Made by a program: the position numbers and the translations under genes. From the NCBI GenBank assembly GCA_963662175.1, contig OY759218.1, positions 23,582,051 to 23,646,050 of the forward strand: DNA of 64,000 nucleotides, written 5' to 3'. Each line of letters starts with the position of its first letter. Position 1 is the first letter of the stretch. Of this stretch, positions 62,001 through 64,000 are shown one piece after another. Source of the stretch: Aradus depressus. Taxonomy: Eukaryota > Arthropoda > Insecta > Hemiptera > Aradidae. The notes under the pieces were generated by a model. That model did no database searches. It was not told where the DNA came from and saw nothing but the letters and a program-made list of their open reading frames with translations.

Positions 62001-62489
62001 GAAATTTGCGGTAGATACTAATCATTCTAAAAATATATTTTATAAATATAAATAGTTTTTCAACTCAAGATTATTATATTTTGAGCTGATCTTGTCAAGA
62101 CCTTTCAATGTATGTCAGACAACATATTGTATTGTATTGCGGTAACTCTATTTCGTTACATAGAGTATTTGTGTTTTGGATATCTACTAACTTTTCACAG
62201 CTTCCGCGTATACTTAGTTTTTTTTTTCGTCAAGTTGTAGTGTAGTTGAGTGTATGTTTTTTGCAGATCAGATGGGACTACGGACAGCGATGACAACTCT
62301 GTGATCCGACTGAGGCTGAGCCAGGAAGGAGACGTGATGTTCCGGGTGGAGGGTGTGGAGGCCCTCAGTGAGGGGGTCGACATAGGAAGTGAGGTGTTCG
62401 AAGAAGAGGACCAGTCTGGGGCTACAATGAGTCTCACCACAGCGAGCGAGACTCAGTCCAACGCTAGCTCTTACAAACGACGTGATTTG
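37211..62489 (+). CDS. BLTP3: BLTP3 (UHRF1BP1/UHRF1BP1L-like) bridge-like lipid transfer protein, exons 1-17, incomplete at 3' end
   Basis: Seventeen exons with GT..AG borders join in one frame into 975 residues with no stop. Human BLTP3A/B are about 1,440-1,460 residues, so roughly a third lies beyond the window. Family knowledge: VPS13-like rods with a lipid-lined groove that move bulk glycerolipid between membranes, acting on endosomes, lysosomes and Golgi-related vesicles. Seen here: a chorein-type N terminus (IKNQILKHLSR, FTKNLSPDKI..FKGEGEL, residues 1-40), conserved blocks LLEDLLWVLTDSQLKA (exon 5), IDYYPYH (exon 7), HAEFTYYYYPGD (exon 10) and FLDAFPVKIW (exon 14), and a low-complexity acidic/Ser region in exons 15-17. 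Start: ATG at 37211 matches the family N terminus. A CCCTTTAG acceptor at 37198 suggests a spliced 5' UTR. Introns are 0.3-3.6 kb and full of transposons. Confidence 0.95.
38055..38256 (+). CDS. BLTP3: BLTP3 exon 2 (residues 15-82)
   Basis: Acceptor TTATTTTCAG, donor GTAAGT. Completes the chorein-type start: FTKNLSPDKI, FKGEGELSSLELDE, LPSWVRL, IQWTKLKSVPI. Ends in phase 0. Confidence 0.95.
38461..38554. repeat. (TA)n microsatellite in BLTP3 intron 2
   Basis: About 94 bp of alternating A and T. Confidence 0.95.
40266..40931 (-). pseudogene. gag-like open frame in BLTP3 intron 2, one internal stop
   Basis: Two abutting minus-strand frames in the same register (40931-40653, 92 codons; 40652-40266, 128 codons) are separated by a single TAA. 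Visible: a Ser/Arg-rich N terminus, a likely coiled coil (FVELMLEKMNEQTREFRG, LEFIEKSGKERLEFREE) and a Glu/Ile/Val-rich tail. Charged coiled-coil proteins of this kind head the gag genes of many LTR elements, but no zinc knuckle or protease follows. Identity is therefore inferred, not recognised. Confidence 0.4.
41430..41618 (+). CDS. BLTP3: BLTP3 exon 3 (residues 83-145)
   Basis: Acceptor TTTTTTCCAG, donor GTGAGC, 189 nt. Encodes LDEVKVEIETCEELRS and the conserved VIDGMTITVNVVAITF groove strand pair. Confidence 0.95.
41665..42939 (-). mobile_element. hAT transposon in BLTP3 intron 3 with 8-bp target duplication
   Basis: Ends TAGGGTGACCATATTTCG and, reversed, TAGGATGACCAAACGTCC, flanked by ATGGTTCC on both sides (41657-41664 and 42940-42947). 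It begins only about 40 bp after exon 3. It is internally deleted: only an N-terminal transposase fragment is left. Confidence 0.9.
41978..42310 (-). pseudogene. hAT transposase N-terminal fragment (BED-type finger region)
   Basis: Frame of 110 codons. It contains the finger-like stretch ISIRHGGRADIKDHLKSKKH with the histidine end of a BED-type zinc finger, then a Ser-rich linker (SSSRTVDSFFSKPSSD) and ELTTAYHTIKHH, which opens the hAT core in many arthropod transposases. The core catalytic domain is absent. Confidence 0.75.
43003..43192 (-). mobile_element. tRNA-derived SINE (family B), partial, BLTP3 intron 3
   Basis: GGTAGGGGTCTTTAACGAGT to CTACCTCTGTGCCATCGGCG. The head is decayed. Confidence 0.75.
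43360..43551 (+). mobile_element. Non-LTR 3' tail ending TTTATCTATCTA, second copy
   Basis: CATTCATTGCCATAAAGGTT then GTGCAATAAAAAGTTTATCT, matching 12840-12895. Confidence 0.5.
43670..44080 (+). mobile_element. Jockey-like 3' remnant in BLTP3 intron 3, with (TA)n
   Basis: Translates in pieces as LEFWGSGNASNLQRIQ, SLQSEILRTVANAPH and VPSVREVAKSTV, the C terminus of a Jockey-type RT, with stops. A TA tract lies at about 44032-44072. Confidence 0.7.
44176..44401 (+). CDS. BLTP3: BLTP3 exon 4 (residues 146-221)
   Basis: Acceptor GCTTTTAG, donor GTCCTC, which is weak. Encodes FKGLEWQTLRLEA and PLRLLTNKARCRLTIKKR, both matching the family. The reading phase into exon 5 supports the donor despite its poor sequence. 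Confidence 0.9.
44488..44796 (-). mobile_element. tRNA-derived SINE (family B) in BLTP3 intron 4
   Basis: TTTAACTACGAGGTCATATC to GCACGCTACCGGCACGCC. It makes up half of this 621-bp intron. Confidence 0.85.
45023..45189 (+). CDS. BLTP3: BLTP3 exon 5 (residues 221-276)
   Basis: Acceptor TGTGTTTCAG, donor GTATGA. Carries the hallmark LLEDLLWVLTDSQLKA and a basic end (RIKKAARKLE). Confidence 0.95.
46079..46870 (-). pseudogene. gypsy-type integrase, frameshifted
   Basis: The longest frame (46624-46079, 181 codons) has the integrase core: GVPDRITTDQ with the second catalytic Asp, RTTAYHPQANGLVERWHR with the catalytic Glu, then a C-terminal tail. Upstream, in other frames (46870-46630), the zinc-binding CPACQRAK-like segment and the first core strand are recognisable but broken by shifts and a stop. 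It is non-functional. Confidence 0.85.
46859..47240 (-). other. Lysine-rich open frame upstream of the integrase remnant
   Basis: Open on the minus strand from about 47210 to 46859 (ATG at 47134). Includes TIKFELKNINIKLSFSEDD, YIEKIKTCLKNFTGLIE and a very basic end (KKKLKQLYRKRKKE). Its position between the LTR and the integrase suggests a gag remnant or captured sequence. No domain recognised. Confidence 0.35.
47852..48005 (+). CDS. BLTP3: BLTP3 exon 6 (residues 277-328)
   Basis: Acceptor ATATTACAG, donor GTAATA. Encodes a Gln/His-rich linker and CDVVETSYHFLAQKIDLHL, which matches the family block DVKETSHHL..LDLHI. It follows the intron that contains the gypsy-like element. Confidence 0.9.
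48318..48438 (+). CDS. BLTP3: BLTP3 exon 7 (residues 328-368)
   Basis: Acceptor TTATTTTAG, donor GTATGT. Encodes GSAVHLQVCFLQIDYYPYH, matching the conserved IDYYPYH block, and ends at THWG. Confidence 0.95.
48588..48942 (+). repeat. Repeat A copy, near full length, BLTP3 intron 7
   Basis: ACATAATCGGTCAGAAATTT to GTGATTCACTTACGG. Fills most of the intron. Confidence 0.85.
49027..49153 (+). CDS. BLTP3: BLTP3 exon 8 (residues 368-410)
   Basis: Acceptor CTGTTTCAG, donor GTATTT. Encodes an alpha-helical looking NAAQNSFKNSLLQLIDASK. Confidence 0.9.
49275..49505 (+). repeat. Repeat A copy (5' half), BLTP3 intron 8
   Basis: GGAAGTCATGTCAAGAACTC to GAAAGCGGGGACTGAAGG. Confidence 0.75.
49691..49874 (+). 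CDS. BLTP3: BLTP3 exon 9 (residues 411-472)
   Basis: Acceptor AATTTTTTAG, donor GTATTC. Encodes a Ser/Asn-rich linker, then KVMTSCIVLRIEDFVMHRVT, corresponding to the family strand SSSVVVRLADFNIYQVST. Confidence 0.95.
50021..50296 (-). mobile_element. tRNA-derived SINE (family B) in BLTP3 intron 9
   Basis: GCTCTTTCGTCGCTCTGG to GCACGCTACCTCTGAGCTAT. The B box, reversed, is GGTTTCGAACCC. Confidence 0.85.
51220..51745 (+). repeat. Dispersed repeat E, second copy, BLTP3 intron 9
   Basis: Matches 20815-21970 without the MITE found there. Contains GCGAACCGGGCGACTTGCGA and GCAAAAATGGTCAAAACA. Confidence 0.65.
51746..53170 (+). other. BLTP3 intron 9 remainder, no recognised feature
   Basis: AT-rich. 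A frame of 63 codons at 52276-52467 has no recognisable motif. Confidence 0.4.
53175..53207 (+). CDS. Candidate 33-nt cassette microexon in BLTP3 intron 9
   Basis: A long T-rich tract leads to TATTCTAAG at the acceptor, and CAAG is followed by GTACAT at the donor. In the phase set by exon 9 it would insert 11 basic residues (GQHKRRENLPQ) and keep frame with exon 10. Other family members join exon 9 and 10 material directly, so if real it is an optional exon. Inference only. Confidence 0.35.
53515..53604 (+). CDS. BLTP3: BLTP3 exon 10 (residues 472-502)
   Basis: Acceptor TTAATACAG, donor GTAAGT, 90 nt. Encodes GDKERHTFPSEVTLHAEF and the YYYYPGDIAFP signature. Confidence 0.95.
53692..53992 (+). 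repeat. Repeat A copy with intact 5' end, BLTP3 intron 10
   Basis: Begins CTATACGAAGTATAGGGGAA. The start is itself a palindrome (CTATAC..GTATAG). Confidence 0.85.
54027..54127. repeat. Inverted repeat, arms about 40 bp, BLTP3 intron 10
   Basis: GTTGACGTTTCGCTTATTGA on the left and, reversed, GTTGATGTTTCGCCTATTGA on the right, with a T-rich loop of about 18 nt. Confidence 0.7.
54350..54516 (+). CDS. BLTP3: BLTP3 exon 11 (residues 502-557)
   Basis: Acceptor TTTTTTCAG, donor GTAAGT. Encodes PPPKFYVQVNPVVVNFD and VLWMNSFALNLHQSL, matching the SILWLNQFLLDLKQSL block of vertebrate proteins. Confidence 0.95.
54619..54919 (-). mobile_element. tRNA-derived SINE (family B) in BLTP3 intron 11
   Basis: CTCATGCCCGGGCTTTACTT to CGCTACCTCTGAGCTGCC. 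It occupies over half of this 574-bp intron. Confidence 0.85.
55091..55331 (+). CDS. BLTP3: BLTP3 exon 12 (residues 558-638)
   Basis: Acceptor TGTGTTTCAG, donor GTAAGT. Encodes SLQFQVSRALISNVRSPDCC and a loop with several cysteines in the same place as the family CPNCRHSDL segment. Confidence 0.95.
56058..56149 (-). mobile_element. tRNA-derived SINE (family B), 3' fragment, BLTP3 intron 12
   Basis: TGACTCATGCCCGGGCTTTA to GGGAGTCCTAAATTTTGTCT with an internal deletion. Confidence 0.75.
56683..57178 (-). repeat. Repeat A copy, longest in window, BLTP3 intron 12
   Basis: Minus orientation, from GTTAAGTTTTCGCTCTTCCA to TCTTCGTATAGCTGGGGA. It holds three successive half-units with CGATACATTCAT-like cores (about 56787, 56920 and 57045), more than the usual two. 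Confidence 0.85.
57272..57380 (+). CDS. BLTP3: BLTP3 exon 13 (residues 638-674)
   Basis: Acceptor GTATTTCTAG, donor GTTCGT (weak). Encodes NSLTRNLLWTEARDVW, whose end corresponds to the vertebrate ATDVWAVYF. The split Trp codon is completed in exon 14. Confidence 0.9.
59274..59499 (+). CDS. BLTP3: BLTP3 exon 14 (residues 674-749)
   Basis: Acceptor TATATTTTTAG, donor GTTTGT. Encodes FEPLWGDFYGARG, RPVAFLDAFPVKIW and VSLQVNHYQLLFLLRLADEL, all strong family matches. Confidence 0.95.
60435..60503. repeat. Perfect 69-nt palindrome in BLTP3 intron 14
   Basis: Two 34-nt arms (AGTAAAATTATATAGTGAAG then ATTATATATATTAT) with a single T between them and no mismatch. It lies about 80 bp before exon 15. 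Confidence 0.95.
60582..60821 (+). CDS. BLTP3: BLTP3 exon 15 (residues 750-829)
   Basis: Acceptor TTTTTTTTCAG, donor GTGGTT, 240 nt. Completes the helix after exon 14, then VGTVIPQIEVTLVMPSQ and a Ser/Asp-rich disordered stretch. Confidence 0.9.
61470..61668 (+). mobile_element. tRNA-derived SINE (family B), 5' part, BLTP3 intron 15
   Basis: GGCGCCGGTAGCATAGAGGC (A box) and CGCGGGTTCAAATCCGGCC (B box), body to ACCCCTAGGG. The 3' third is missing. Confidence 0.85.
61737..61951 (+). CDS. BLTP3: BLTP3 exon 16 (residues 830-901)
   Basis: Acceptor ATTTTTCAG, donor GTAGGA. Encodes polar, Ser-rich sequence, then LNTLMKKGLTNISNFLDSAL, which resembles the amphipathic segment of the family. Confidence 0.85.
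62267..62489 (+). CDS. BLTP3: BLTP3 exon 17 (residues 901-975), last in window
   Basis: Acceptor TTTTTTGCAG, donor GTAATT. Encodes an acidic region (SDGTTDSDDNSVIRLRLSQ, then EVFEEEDQSG) ending KRRDL. No stop, so the gene continues beyond 64000. Confidence 0.9.
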
Positions 62490-64000
62490 GTAATTATTAT
62501 TTTTCTTTGCTTGTTTTTATCAAATTGAGGCAAGTTTTTTGTGATTAAAAATGTAAATACATTTTAAAAACTAGAAAAAACATATCTTCGTTGAACTACT
62601 AATACCTTGTAGGCCACAAAAATAGGATTTACATACCGCAAAAATATACCGCATTATGATGTAAGCCCAACTCCTAGGTCCATGTAAAGCGTTGTAAATC
62701 ACAAAAGTTTTGTGAGTTGAGACCATTTTCTAATAACAAAAAAAACCAAACATGCTGAATATTTCAACTGAATATCTCGTTTCCCAATTGGGTTTTATTT
62801 ATACTACCCAGTATGCCCATTTGTAGCCTTAATTCTTGTACCTCGTTTGTCGCCTATTCAATATGCAGCTTCGTTCTTAACATTCACATATCTCCGCTCT
62901 CTCAGTTACTGTATTCTTATAATGGAGAAACGTGTGGGTCCAAAAGGAATACCTTTTGTAAATTAAACTTCAATGATGACTGGAAAATCTTGCATCAAAG
63001 ATGTAAACGGTTACCAATGAAACACAAAGAAATAATCTGTCTATTATTATGTGTGAAACGACAAAAGATTAAATAAAAAAAATTCAGACATCGTAGGAAT
63101 TTAAAAAAGTTTCCGTATGAGGAAACGTGGTTACTAATAAAAACTTAATTATCAATAATTTGTTTGTAATTTAAAAAAATAAGTAATTATTCGTCAGTAG
63201 TGTTTATTGGCCTTGGTTTAATAAAATCCAAATTCAAATAACATGGATGTATCATATTTTGCTCGAAAAAAGGTGGTGAAGGTAGTTTTTTTTTGTAAAT
63301 GTGGTGTTTTTGGCCACCAAAATGAGAATTACAATCAATTTTTAATTTAAGTTGTCTTTAATTTGATGAAACAACTATAATAAATATCAAAATAGTTCTT
63401 CAATACTTCAATATGAATGAGCCTCCTCATAGTGGCGTAGATAGGTGCTTCGTGATGTGAAGATTCCCAAACATTACCGATTATTATTATTTTTTTTTTC
63501 AATGGAAAATAAGTTAGATAAATTAAGAAAAATTGCCGTTTCAATAGTCAATTTTAGAGCTAGAAAGGGGCAACAACCTGTTGAGAGCTTGTTCTTTCTG
63601 CCCACATTGGCAGTATACAATAGTGATACAACGAATGCATGCTTTTTAACATTCGCGAATACTTGTAATCGACATTCGCAGACGTGAGTGAGGATGCGAA
63701 TATTGATTGTTATATGTTAAAATGTTTTATCAGTTAAATACTAATAATGAACGCCCTTTTCTTTCGACATTTTTATATTCATTAGGATTATTAATAAAAT
63801 ATCATCTACATTACATTCAGTGTATCAGGAATAGCTTAAGAATTATTTAGTCAGACTGATTAATGAAAGTAAAATTAAAATAACCTCCTATTGTGTTAAG
63901 ACTGATTAGCCCCCACTCAACATCATTTCATTTTTTTTTCTGTTTTTGGCAACACTAATACACCAGTGCTAGTGTGGGGTTCTGGCAATCTCTCCAATAA
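62490..64000 (+). other. BLTP3 intron 17 (start), no further exon found
   Basis: No acceptor followed by family-like sequence is visible. The last 30 bases (TGTGGGGTTCTGGCAATCTC) resemble the Jockey remnant at about 43693, so another transposon copy may begin at the window edge. Confidence 0.45.

Noticed and set aside
63445..63687. Possible further BLTP3 exon near 63500-63690
   Set aside because: The frame shows no match to the expected next family blocks and lacks a convincing acceptor and donor in phase.

Overview
This is an AT-rich animal nuclear sequence. Spliced exons with GT..AG borders, tRNA-derived SINEs, non-LTR retrotransposons (CR1/Rex-like, Jockey-like, R1-like), hAT, PIF/Harbinger, pogo/Tc1-like and Ty3/gypsy-like elements, and the insect-like look of the one host protein all point to an insect. 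The transposon mix and base composition would suit a large, repeat-rich genome such as a hemipteran, but the species cannot be fixed from the sequence alone.

Right half (37.2 kb to the end): one host gene dominates, on the + strand. Seventeen coding exons from 37211 to 62489 join in a single frame to give the first 975 residues of a protein recognisable as BLTP3 (bridge-like lipid transfer protein family member 3; human UHRF1BP1 and UHRF1BP1L/SHIP164). It starts with a chorein-type N terminus and runs on past the window: the vertebrate proteins are about 1,440-1,460 residues. A 33-nt, phase-neutral candidate microexon lies in intron 9. The introns hold a hAT element with an 8-bp target duplication, a gypsy-like element with a decayed integrase, a gag-like open frame, Jockey remnants, SINEs and copies of an unnamed 0.5-kb repeat.

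Left half (1-37 kb): I find no convincing intact host gene here. It is layered transposons and tandem repeats. A 0.5-kb interspersed repeat ('repeat A', 20 or more copies in the window) appears to be an internal dimer and has served as landing site for a Harbinger derivative and a hAT element. Other blocks are a long-inverted-repeat element (1478-2441), a pogo-like element (5260-5932), a 693-bp tandem triplication (9650-11206), a GC-rich block with a 143-bp satellite, an R1-like retrotransposon with a 16-bp target duplication and a 33-bp minisatellite (17.5-20.7 kb), a 245-bp near-perfect hairpin (24784-25028), a 123-bp tandem repeat (26.7-27.2 kb) and a Jockey-in-Jockey insertion (30.4-32.2 kb). 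A short coding-like block of unknown identity lies just upstream of BLTP3 (about 36010-36258).

I see no operons, CRISPR arrays or bacterial features. The apparent enzymes other than BLTP3 are all transposon proteins, and nearly all are broken by frameshift, stop, truncation or internal deletion.
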